The notes under the pieces: model-generated
Told to the model about the DNA's origin: nothing
Seen by the model: only the letters and a program-made list of their open reading frames with translations
Database searches by the model: none
Translations under genes and position numbers: made by a program
From: Flavobacteriales bacterium
Lineage (GTDB): Bacteria; Bacteroidota; Bacteroidia; Flavobacteriales_G; Salibacteraceae
DNA: 34,358 nt
Reading direction: 5' to 3'
Assembly (NCBI GenBank): GCA_020435995.1
Contig: JAGQYO010000035.1
Coordinates: forward strand, 1 to 34,358
Shown: piece after piece, positions 24,925 through 33,241 of the stretch
Position numbering within the stretch: the first letter of the stretch is position 1
Layout of the letters: each line of letters opens with the position of its first letter

Positions 24925-26052
24925 CTATTTTTTTTGATTTTTAGACACAAAGAGCAAAGCAGCCGTTGAAAACACAACAAAGGCAATTACAAGCCACATA
25001 TAGAGGCTATAGTTATAGTTCGATACTTCTGATTCTTCACCGATCTCTTCTTCTTCCGATGCGCTGGAGCCCATCTGTGCCGTTTTTTCAATTTCGTAAT
25101 AAGTTGTCACCATTTCCGATGTATTTTCAACATTCCGAAGTTGATCTGAATACTTGGAAAATAACCTATGATGCTCCAAAGCTTTCAAGTTTTTACCCAT
25201 TTTTTGATAAGCTAAACTTAGAATTTTGTGATTGGAAGCCATGTACTCTTTAGTTCCTATTTTTTCAGACAAGGTCAACGAAGCTTCAGAATATTCGATG
25301 GCCTTTGAAAAATTTTCCAATTCCAAATAAGAGTTGGCCAAATTATTTAAGCCAATAGCTTGCCCATATTGATCGTCCACGGATTTGTCTATGAGGTAGG
25401 ACTTTTGATAATAGATAATGGCCTTTTTAAACTCTTTTAACTTGGAATATAAAATGCCGAAATTGTTATAATCAGCACTTATCGATCGCGGAACTCCCTT
25501 AATAGAATCGATTCCAATGGCTTTGTTGTAATACGCCAATGCCAATTCGTATTTTTCGATATCCAGGTAGATGTTTCCTATGTTGGTGTAACATGTTGAA
25601 AGCCCAGTTGAATCGTTAATTTCGGTAATAATCTTTAAAGATTTTAGGTTATACCTTAGCGATAATTCAGAGTTTTTCATTCGCTCAAAAATGACCCCTA
25701 TGTTTCCGTATATCGTGCCCATCTTACGAAGGTTGCCTTCCTTTTCAAAAATTTCGAGGGCTTTTTCAAAACTCTTAAGGCTTGCCGTGTAATCAGATGA
25801 TTCTAATAAAATATTGCCCAAGTACACATAAGAACTCGCTGTGAGGCTATCGTTGCCTACTTCGATGGCAAGATCGAGTGCTTTTTGCGCCTTAGCCTTG
25901 GCTTCTTTAAATGCGCCTGCATAAAATAGATCCAATGAAGAATTGAGGTGATGTTTGATCAGCTTTTCACTTTCTGATTGGTTTATGACTATGTTGTTGT
26001 CTTCGGATGAATAGACCATACCGCAAGCCAAGGGGACCGCCAGACAACTCAA
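24925..26052 (-). CDS. TPR-repeat protein with C-terminal membrane helix
   Basis: A protein of about 375 residues with six or seven tetratricopeptide repeats (about 40-310, for example SYVYLGNILLESSDY and ISADYNNFGILYSKLKEF), an acidic linker (EEEEIGEE), one C-terminal transmembrane helix (about 350-370) and a KNQKK tail. It looks like the sensor part of Bacteroidota TPR-type histidine kinases or regulators without the output domain, and probably acts as a protein-interaction scaffold at the membrane. Start problem: only a TTG opens the frame at 26052, but the in-frame codons upstream (RTLIKNIL) complete a signal peptide or lipobox ending in PLAC. The true start may be a rare codon upstream. 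Confidence 0.75.
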   Translation of the reverse strand: MSCLAVPLACGMVYSSEDNNIVINQSESEKLIKHHLNSSLDLFYAGAFKEAKAKAQKALDLAIEVGNDSLTASSYVYLGNILLESSDYTASLKSFEKALEIFEKEGNLRKMGTIYGNIGVIFERMKNSELSLRYNLKSLKIITEINDSTGLSTCYTNIGNIYLDIEKYELALAYYNKAIGIDSIKGVPRSISADYNNFGILYSKLKEFKKAIIYYQKSYLIDKSVDDQYGQAIGLNNLANSYLELENFSKAIEYSEASLTLSEKIGTKEYMASNHKILSLAYQKMGKNLKALEHHRLFSKYSDQLRNVENTSEMVTTYYEIEKTAQMGSSASEEEEIGEESEVSNYNYSLYMWLVIAFVVFSTAALLFVSKNQKK

Positions 26053-26164
26053 TAGGATATTTTTAATTAAGGTGCGAATAATAGGAAGTGTTATGCGTGT
26101 TTATGAAAAAAGAAAAATATAAAAGTCTGATGATAATGTTAGCAACTTTTAGAAGAAATTTCAC

Positions 26165-28744
26165 ATGATTTTTGTCAGCTCTTTTCTTTGTACTGTGAAA
26201 TTGTTTTTTTTCCTTGTTTTTATCATCCTTGGTGTGGGCAAGATAGGTTATGCCCAATCTCCTAATCAAGTAGTGGATTATAAAAACGTGGATTTGGCAT
26301 ACCTAGAGCATTTGGTAAAAGAGGAAGTAGATCAGCTTCGTGCCCAAAGAAACCTTGCTCCTTTGCTCAATGACTCCATTTTGTACTTGGCTGCGGGCAA
26401 CCAAAATTCTTATAATTTAAAGCAACAAAAATTATCGCATACACAACAAAAAAACAAGGCATTTGAAGATCCGCAATTGCGAATCGAGTACTATGGAGCG
26501 ATGAATGTGTATGCTGGTGAAAACGTGTTGTATTTCCCCGTGGGAATTCCAACGCAAGTAGCTTATCAAAAGGAAACCATCTCGCCATCAACTTATCTGG
26601 AGTACGCCCAGGCTATTGCTATGGGTTGGAAGCATTCTAAACATCATTATTCCAATATTGTTTCTCCGGATTACTCCATTACTGGTGTACATGTTTTATA
26701 TGATGAGGCTAACGAAACTCTGTGGGCTGCTCAAGTGTTTGGACAAGTAGTGGGTAAATATTCCTACACCAATCAATCGGCTATTTTTAAATACAGTACG
26801 GAAGCAAAAAAAAAAGATGATTCAGAATCCATCCTCAAAGCCCAATTCAAGTATCCGTTTGGATTAAAAAAACCTAGTGAATTTGATGATTGCCCTCCAT
26901 CGGCCTCCAAAAAGTGGGAAAACATGGAGATGAAGCTCAATATCACCCAAGATCAAATGATTTTGTGTGTGTATGATCTCAAGAGTTTTTCGCGAATGTT
27001 TGGATATGCTAAAGACGGCCTGGCTGTTGAGTTAATTGGGTTTTCTGAAGAATTTGCCTGTGGCTCGGAATTGAAACTAAAGCCAAATACAAGAAATGGT
27101 TATGGCTTGGTAGATGGTGAGTTGTTTAAGCCAGTATATCGCAACAATATTTTGAAACAAGTAGAAAAACTTGAAGCCATAAACCGTTCTCGGCCGCAAA
27201 GAAGAGGTGAGTTATCTTGTAATTATATCCAACTAGGGCCAACAACCGAACCCTTTAAAAACCATCCCCATGAGGCAGTGATGTTCTATATCAGACGAAA
27301 AAAACTCTGTACCAGAATTGCCACTTATGGATATTGCGGTGAGCTGCTTCAATACAAGCCGAAGGCCCTGCCTTATATTTTAAACATTCCTGATTATCAA
27401 TATATTCCAAAGGAATCATTCACTTGGATAGAATTTCAAATTGAATATAAAAAGAACCAAACTGTCCCAAATTCGGGAGAAGTAGATCGCATAAAAAAAC
27501 AATTAGGTGCTCAAGAATATAACATTGAAAAAATCGAAATTGAAGCTTTTGCCTCCATTGAAGGAACAGCAAATGACAATGAAAGACTTTTTGAGCGAAG
27601 GGCTCAAATAATTATCGATGAATTAGAAGAAATTCACGAAAAGAAAATTCCCTATTCTGTAGTAACCAAAGAGAATTGGCAAATGTTTAGATTCCAGATG
27701 GAGAGCAGTCAGGATTTTCAGTATTTGGCAAAAATGCCAGACGAAGAAGCCCGCAACAAGGTGAACGAATTGCTCAAAGCAAGTGATGCGTTGGAGGGGT
27801 ATTTACAACACGAACGCTACGCAAAAGTACGCATCAAGGTAACACCAAAACCCAGCACACAATGGAATATTTATCGCGCCCTTCGTGAATTAAAGACGCT
27901 TTTACAAGCCGAAGAAAAAAGCTACCAATTGATGAATGATTTGTATGGCTATGTACTCAAAAACAAGGGTTATGCATTTTACTATACCCAAGATGAGATC
28001 GATTGCCTTGAACTTGGAGAAGCTGATGAACTTGCACTGTCTAACTATCGAAAGTACATGAACAACCTTATGGAAAACCCCGAATACCATGATGGTGAGA
28101 TTATCGAAATGAAGCTGAAAAGATTTTCTAAAATTTTGAAATTGCCCGAAATAGAATACAACCTAAAAGCCACCATGGCTAATTACCCCGAAGCATATTC
28201 CGAAAAAGACCGGATTTTGCTGGCCAACAGTTTGTCGAAGCAAATGCTCAAAGATGGAATGGGAGCCGAGCTCGTTGAAGATGTTAACCTGTGGTACCAT
28301 TTTGAACTGGCGGCTTTGGTTTTTCGCTCGCAGTATTCTTCCGATATTGAAAAGGCGAATCCCTCTTTGGAATATATCCACGATTATTACTTGAATAACG
28401 AACCTGAGCTGGAGTTTAAGCTTCAGTTGGCGAAATTTTATTTGGCTTTTGACCGTGTAGAATGGGTAGCCGAACTGCTAGAGCCGCTTCTTTCGGATGA
28501 TAACTTTTCAGAGGTCGCGTACATACTTTATTTGAAACATTGCACCCAAGAGGAGCGAGAAAAATTCCCGAGCCGCTTTGCTGTGCGAATGACCGATGCC
28601 TACCAAAAATTGGGAGCGGACAAATGGTGTTCTCTGTTTATCGGAGATTGCAAAATTCCCATTTCGGCTTTTCAGAACCCGACATTAAGAAGCTTGTATT
28701 GTGAAAGTTGCGATGGACTTATTTACCATCCTGTAGCGGAATAG
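26165..28744 (+). CDS. large exported CAP-domain protein with OmpA-like region
   Basis: An 859-residue exported protein with a signal peptide (to GYAQ). Residues about 40-200 form a CAP (SCP/PR-1) domain: LEHLVKEEVDQLRAQRNLAPL, YAGENVLY, MGWKHSKHHYSNIVSPDY and AAQVFG. A Cys-containing beta-rich region follows. Around 415-570 lies an OmpA-like segment (ASIEGTANDNERLFERRAQ), the kind that can bind peptidoglycan. The rest is mostly helical, with a Cys-rich end (KWCSLFIGDC, YCESCDG). The function is unknown; CAP domains bind lipids or act in cell-wall interactions. It is convergent with the phosphatase pseudogene and overlaps its 3' end by 26 bases. Confidence 0.8.
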   Translation: MIFVSSFLCTVKLFFFLVFIILGVGKIGYAQSPNQVVDYKNVDLAYLEHLVKEEVDQLRAQRNLAPLLNDSILYLAAGNQNSYNLKQQKLSHTQQKNKAFEDPQLRIEYYGAMNVYAGENVLYFPVGIPTQVAYQKETISPSTYLEYAQAIAMGWKHSKHHYSNIVSPDYSITGVHVLYDEANETLWAAQVFGQVVGKYSYTNQSAIFKYSTEAKKKDDSESILKAQFKYPFGLKKPSEFDDCPPSASKKWENMEMKLNITQDQMILCVYDLKSFSRMFGYAKDGLAVELIGFSEEFACGSELKLKPNTRNGYGLVDGELFKPVYRNNILKQVEKLEAINRSRPQRRGELSCNYIQLGPTTEPFKNHPHEAVMFYIRRKKLCTRIATYGYCGELLQYKPKALPYILNIPDYQYIPKESFTWIEFQIEYKKNQTVPNSGEVDRIKKQLGAQEYNIEKIEIEAFASIEGTANDNERLFERRAQIIIDELEEIHEKKIPYSVVTKENWQMFRFQMESSQDFQYLAKMPDEEARNKVNELLKASDALEGYLQHERYAKVRIKVTPKPSTQWNIYRALRELKTLLQAEEKSYQLMNDLYGYVLKNKGYAFYYTQDEIDCLELGEADELALSNYRKYMNNLMENPEYHDGEIIEMKLKRFSKILKLPEIEYNLKATMANYPEAYSEKDRILLANSLSKQMLKDGMGAELVEDVNLWYHFELAALVFRSQYSSDIEKANPSLEYIHDYYLNNEPELEFKLQLAKFYLAFDRVEWVAELLEPLLSDDNFSEVAYILYLKHCTQEEREKFPSRFAVRMTDAYQKLGADKWCSLFIGDCKIPISAFQNPTLRSLYCESCDGLIYHPVAE

Positions 28745-30041
28745 CGTGGTTGTACAGTTCCTCTCCTTGCGAGTTGTAGAACGTAATAGAAAGTGCCCTC
28801 TTTTTTAACTTACCACTCACTTTTAAGGTGGCATAATTTCGTTCTTTGATTAGACTGCCTTTCACCAAATTATCATTTTTCTCCTTTACCGATCTGTGAG
28901 CCGAAGAGGTGAGGGGAGAGCTGGTTATTTCAGAAATATAAAGGTCATCGGATAATGCTAAATGATTGACCTCGCTGTGATGTCGGTCTCCAGATAGAAA
29001 AACTACATTCCTGATGTTTTCTTCCCTGATTCTTCTTAGAAGAAAGTCGCGCTCTGCTGCATAATTCGCGTGGTTTTCGTACACTTGAGCGGTGTTTAAA
29101 AATTGACCGCCAACCGCCACAAACTTAAATGAAGCCCGACTCGATTTAAGCCCTGCAATAAGCCATTCGATTTGCTTACTTCCCAATATCTCGCTCAATC
29201 CAGTGTCGTACAGCGGTGTTCTAAAAGTGCGGTTGTCCAGAAGAAAAAAATCGCAGTCGGCATAGGAAAATTTTCCAGCGCAAGCATCTGTTCCTTCAAT
29301 TCCATAATTTGGGTTTGGCCAAAAGTCTTGAAATGCTTTAAGTGTTAAGGCTTTATTATAAAATGAACCATTGGCGTCATTCGGCCCAAAATCGTGATCG
29401 TCCCAAATGGCATAGTGATGGGTATTGGCCAAAAGGGGTTGAAGTTCCTTCACGCTTCTGGTATGAGTCTGGCGGTAATAAATACCACTCTTTGTGGTGA
29501 AATCCGCTTCCCTAAAGTAGGTGTTGTCGCCAAGCCAAAGCATAAAATTTGGTTTTGACTTGTATATAGCTTCTAATATTTGATAATCACCGCCATAAGG
29601 TTTTCCCGGGCGGTCGTAAGGCTCATCGTTTATCTACAAACAGCTTCCAGCTACAAAAGTAAAGTCAGGTGGATCTTCTCGCCATTGCCAAAGCGCTTGG
29701 GTAGTAAATTCGAGTGGGTAGGTAAATTCTATTTTCTGTTGGTTCAAATACAAGGCGTATTCATATAGCTTACCAGGGCTCACTTTGTCGGCAATTAAGG
29801 TAATAGCAAACCCCGTTTCTTTGCTTGTAACTTGGCTTTCGGTGGTTGTGAGTGATTCCGGTCTACCTTTTTCCCAATAGGCAAGCTTTACATCCATGCT
29901 GTGAGTGGTTTGTACCCAAAGGGCCACCTCCCTCATTTCAGAATAGCCTACCATAGGGCCTGATTGTAAGCCAGATAGTTGTGCTAAACCTGTAAGCGAA
30001 ACTGCTAAAAATCCAAGAAGAACAAATAATTGGTTTTTCAT
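28719..30041 (-). pseudogene. PhoD-like alkaline phosphatase gene interrupted by an in-frame amber codon
   Basis: Both halves are in one frame (441 codons). The first 135 codons give a signal peptide and the beta-rich N-terminal domain and end at GSCL; codon 136 (bases 29634-29636 on the plus strand, CTA) is TAG; the frame continues INDEPYDRPGKPYGG, then LWLGDNTY, WDDHDFGPNDA and SGDRHHSE, all expected metallophosphatase motifs. Homologues usually have an aromatic residue, normally Tyr, at this place, so a single change from a Tyr codon explains it. Without read-through the protein lacks its whole catalytic domain. A sequencing error is the main alternative. It is two bases downstream of the barrel-protein gene, so the two were co-transcribed. 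Confidence 0.88.
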
Positions 30042-30043
30042 GC

Positions 30044-30757
30044 TTATTCTTTCGGGAGCTCATCCTTGCTTTTTGTTCCGATGGGTATGTTGGCGCTGGC
30101 TTGAATACTTCTGTTGTACATATCGCCACCCGCAAGCGTTCCATTGTTAATATTGGTAAATCCGTGGTAATAATTTAAGTTGATGCCAACTCCCTTACCT
30201 TTGAAAAGAATATACGAAAAGCCAATAAGCCCACCTACATCAATGGGGTTTAAATCATTTTTAATGGATTTAGAATAAACAATTTGATCGTCTCCAAGCT
30301 CTTCCAAATATCGGTCTGTTGACTCCTTTCTGAGCGAAGTTTGAAAGCCTACATTAACATACAATTGATCCCATGTCCGTACTTTTAACATTACTGGTAG
30401 CGAAAAATAATTGAGCAACCTCGTAATTTCAGCGTCCACTATACTCGAATCCACAAGGGAACTTCCCGTAGAATAAAACGGAATGTTTTGTTGGCCATAA
30501 CCCGAAGAAAACAAGAATTCCGGACTTAATATGAGTCGATCATTTAATTTAAAATTGAAAAATAGACCAAATTTTAAGCGGGCCGCTGTGCGTGAAAACT
30601 CGAATCCCTTGAGCGCAGATGAATTGAGTCCAGCGGTTAATCCAAAGCTCATTTTTTCGGATTGTAGCTTGTCGCCAAACACCAAGGCAATAAGAATTTG
30701 ACTTTGACTGGCATAGGGAAGCAAAAGCAAACCCAAGAATCCAATGATTTTATACAT
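30044..30757 (-). CDS. outer-membrane beta-barrel protein (PorT-like family)
   Basis: A 237-residue protein with a signal peptide (to SQSQ) and alternating amphipathic strands: FGLTAGLNSS, LKFGLFFNFKLNDRLILSPEFLFSSGYG, FSLPVMLKV, GFSYILFKGKGVGINLNYYHGF. This is the pattern of the outer-membrane beta-barrel families common in Bacteroidota, with the FSLP-type strand frequent in PorT-like barrels. No specific ligand can be named. It is followed two bases later by the phosphatase pseudogene. Confidence 0.8.
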   Translation of the reverse strand: MYKIIGFLGLLLLPYASQSQILIALVFGDKLQSEKMSFGLTAGLNSSALKGFEFSRTAARLKFGLFFNFKLNDRLILSPEFLFSSGYGQQNIPFYSTGSSLVDSSIVDAEITRLLNYFSLPVMLKVRTWDQLYVNVGFQTSLRKESTDRYLEELGDDQIVYSKSIKNDLNPIDVGGLIGFSYILFKGKGVGINLNYYHGFTNINNGTLAGGDMYNRSIQASANIPIGTKSKDELPKE

Positions 30758-30939
30758 ATCAAAAAAGTTTGCGGCGAAGTTACTTGTCTTTAATTGTAAT
30801 TAAAACTATTGTATCGCGTAATTAATACTGGCAAATTGTATGGCCAGCGATGCTTACTCCCTCGCGCTTGAAATATTGGCGAACAACGAGATTTTTCATC
30901 AAATATTAAATGGGTAGCGGGACAGCATTGGGCATCATT

Positions 30940-32727
30940 CTACGAATTTCGTCGTTTGGTTTTGGCTTTTTTTCTGAGCGATTTCTTTTCAACCTGTTCT
31001 TGCTTTTTCATGTGGTGGGTTTGGTGTTTAGGGCCAATATTTTTGATATCGTTGGGCGAATTATGCGATCCTATCAAAACATCAAAAAGGCCTTCTTGAA
31101 TAGTATTCCACAAAAAGGAAACAAATGAATATTCTGGCTTTTTTTCAAAATTCATTAACCCAACTTGATACCCTGAAGTATTGGGTTTGTTGGAAGAGCG
31201 TATAACCGTGTTGGCCGCAAAGCTAATCAGCTGATTTTTGAAAGAGGTCGTTTGTTCTTTGCCTAGAAACTCAATTTTAGCATCTTTATAATCAAGTTCT
31301 AAAGTGCCCCACATTCGGTACTTGTTACCCCTTAGTTTTATGTGTCCGTTGTTCAATTTACCTTCTTCTATATTCACGCCTGCCATGGGCAAAAGCATGG
31401 AATTGAATGTCTTCATTTTACCCGAGCTCAATTTGGCTACTAGGTTGAAGGCATCATTTTCCGAATGCATATCAAAAGCAACATTTCCCCTAAGGGTAAT
31501 TTTTTCGAACAGCTGCGCTTGTACAGTAAGTTCCATTGTTGGGTGTTTTTTCAAATAGGTAGGTGTGTTACCGATATGAAATAAGGAGGCAAAGAAATTA
31601 CCTAAGGTGAGGGTTCCTGTTTTGTTTTTTCCCGGGTTCTGCTGCTCATAAGCCAAATGTCCATTACCAAGCTCGAGAAGACCCACTTCAACATCAATAG
31701 GGATGTTGCGAACAAGCCTCGACAAAAACACCCGTTTCTTTTTGAAATCTATGGGTAAATTTTTGTTCATGTGAATATCAATGCGCGGCTCCTCAATTTT
31801 AATTTTTTCAATTTCAATTTTTTGGTCATACAGCAATGGATTTAGGTTAAATCCACTCACTTTCATCTTTTTTGTTCGAACAGTAATCCAAGGCTTTTGA
31901 AAAGTTTGCGCTTTGAAGAACTCATCTTTTTTTGTTTTTGGCAAATAAGAAAACTCTCCAATTTGAAGCGTGGAATCCCTATTGTTGAGTTCCACATCAC
32001 GTATCTGAATTGAATGGAAAGGGGAGGTGTTGTTGGTAATTTCTCCCACCTTGATATTGAGCTGCTCCAAATTCATTGGATAATTTGAACCAGACGAATC
32101 GAACTTAAAATCAGAGATACTGAGGTTGAAATTTTGTAGTGAAAGCCATACTTCACCCGGATGTTTCCAGTGATTAACCGATACCCGCCCCTCTTTAATG
32201 GAGATACCTTCAATGGTAGAGTTGTGCAATACAGATGAAAGTTCGTGAAGCGATTGTTTTAGGTCAATGGTGCTATCTGTTTTACTCGAATCTATTTTTT
32301 GAAACAAATCCAAATCAATTTCGGGTTTGTCAACCTCAACTGATTTGATCATTACTATCCGCTCCAAGAGCAGGCTTTTAAAATCGATGCCATAGAGGTG
32401 AATATCCTTTACACTCACTTGGGCTAGCGAATTGGGATGTAGGTTTATGGCCTTGAGGCTATCTAATATATGTTGGCGTGGAGCAACGCTCGCATTTTTA
32501 AGAAGGATTTCTCCTTTGAGGGGATGGAATCTGAATTTTTCAAAGTCAATAGAATAAAGCCGTTGCGGGTTTTTTGTTAGTTGATATCGTATTTCTTGCT
32601 CTACAAAATGGCTCAGTTGAGCTTTCACAATAATAAAAGCAAGCACCAAAAGAACCAGCAGCGAAGCCAGCAATACAAACCAAATACGTTTATAAAAGGG
32701 TTTTTTCACAACTTTTTGTACCCTCAA
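30940..32727 (-). CDS. AsmA-like/DUF748-type envelope protein
   Basis: A 595-residue protein anchored by one N-terminal transmembrane helix (about 15-36), with a long beta-rich periplasmic part made of repeated patterns such as IHLYGIDFKSLLLERIVMIKSVEVDKPEIDL and IEIEKIKIEEPRIDIHM. This is typical of AsmA/DUF748 proteins, which are thought to bridge inner and outer membrane and move lipids. The C-terminus is very basic (KKSLRKKAKTKRR). The start is unclear: the frame opens with TTG at 32727, and a GTG at 32709 gives a tidier MKKPFYKR N-terminus. No ATG is available. Confidence 0.8.
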   Translation of the reverse strand: MRVQKVVKKPFYKRIWFVLLASLLVLLVLAFIIVKAQLSHFVEQEIRYQLTKNPQRLYSIDFEKFRFHPLKGEILLKNASVAPRQHILDSLKAINLHPNSLAQVSVKDIHLYGIDFKSLLLERIVMIKSVEVDKPEIDLDLFQKIDSSKTDSTIDLKQSLHELSSVLHNSTIEGISIKEGRVSVNHWKHPGEVWLSLQNFNLSISDFKFDSSGSNYPMNLEQLNIKVGEITNNTSPFHSIQIRDVELNNRDSTLQIGEFSYLPKTKKDEFFKAQTFQKPWITVRTKKMKVSGFNLNPLLYDQKIEIEKIKIEEPRIDIHMNKNLPIDFKKKRVFLSRLVRNIPIDVEVGLLELGNGHLAYEQQNPGKNKTGTLTLGNFFASLFHIGNTPTYLKKHPTMELTVQAQLFEKITLRGNVAFDMHSENDAFNLVAKLSSGKMKTFNSMLLPMAGVNIEEGKLNNGHIKLRGNKYRMWGTLELDYKDAKIEFLGKEQTTSFKNQLISFAANTVIRSSNKPNTSGYQVGLMNFEKKPEYSFVSFLWNTIQEGLFDVLIGSHNSPNDIKNIGPKHQTHHMKKQEQVEKKSLRKKAKTKRRNS

Positions 32728-32801
32728 ATGTATTGAAAGCCCTTAAAGTAAGTGCATGAAATAGTGAAATGGTGATGCGGTGATAAAGCTGAATAATTTT
32801 C

Positions 32802-32831
32802 TTGGTGGAGATGAAAATTCAATTACTTTTG
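32802..32831 (+). promoter_or_regulatory. promoter for tRNA-Asp
   Basis: TTG at 32802-32804 and TACTTTTG at 32824-32831 are 19 bases apart, which matches the Bacteroidota consensus (TTTG, about 19 bases, TAnnTTTG). The start would be near 32838, giving a leader of about 114 bases before the tRNA. Confidence 0.65.
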
Positions 32832-32951
32832 CCGCTCGTTTGAAACGAACGAAAGTTCTTTAGCATAAACAAGAGATAATGTCTCTTATTAAATAGCAAA
32901 ATTGATTGATCGAAAGATGAGTCATTTTCGAAGTCCACAAGACTTTGAAAC

Positions 32952-33025
32952 GGTTTGGTAGTTCAGCTGGTTAGAATACATGCCTGTCACGCATGGGGTC
33001 GCGGGTTCGAGTCCCGTCCAGACCG
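32952..33025 (+). tRNA. tRNA-Asp (GTC)
   Basis: A 74-base gene that folds into a normal cloverleaf. The acceptor arms GGTTTGG and CCAGACC pair with one G-T; the D arm contains AGCTGGTTAGA; the anticodon loop CTGTCAC gives GTC (Asp); the T arm contains GGTTCGAGTCC; the discriminator base is G. CCA is not encoded. It is followed by a terminator and then an integrase gene, so its 3' part is a likely attachment site. Confidence 0.96.
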
Positions 33026-33059
33026 CTTATTAGCTTGATAATTCAAGCAAAACATTGAA

Positions 33060-33085
33060 AGCCTCACAGTTTGTGGGGCTTTTTT
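33060..33085 (+). terminator. intrinsic terminator after tRNA-Asp
   Basis: An 8-bp stem (AGCCTCAC with GTGGGGCT, one G-T pair, 5-base loop) is followed by six T. It lies 35 bases past the tRNA end and suits termination of the tRNA transcript. Confidence 0.85.
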
Positions 33086-33086
33086 G

Positions 33087-33131
33087 TTTTCCATAGTTTC
33101 GCTTTCACTTGTTTGCTGAGCTTTTCCATAG
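33087..33131. repeat. 10-bp direct repeat pair between tRNA and integrase
   Basis: TTTTCCATAG occurs at 33087-33096 and again at 33122-33131, 35 bases apart start to start. Position beside an integrase gene suggests recombinase or excisionase binding sites, but the repeat is short and may be chance. Confidence 0.45.
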
Positions 33132-33138
33132 CTCATTT

Positions 33139-33172
33139 CGTGTCCATTATGTTCCAAAAATTTATGGACACG
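33139..33172. repeat. perfect 9-bp inverted repeat upstream of the integrase
   Basis: CGTGTCCAT (33139-33147) and ATGGACACG (33164-33172) are exact inverse complements with a 16-base spacer. It lies 70 bases before the integrase ATG. It lacks the tight loop of a terminator, so an operator or recombinase site is more likely. Confidence 0.65.
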
Positions 33173-33241
33173 ATTTTTGGCCTTTCTTTTGTGTTTAAGT
33201 CAGACAATGCCTTGCTATTGTTAACTTATAGTATAATTCAA

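Noticed and set aside
30910-31128. 72-codon plus-strand frame with hydrophobic segment, overlapping the 3' end of the AsmA-like gene
   Set aside because: Its hydrophobic look comes from the complement of the basic Lys/Arg-rich tail of the real gene; no ribosome binding site.
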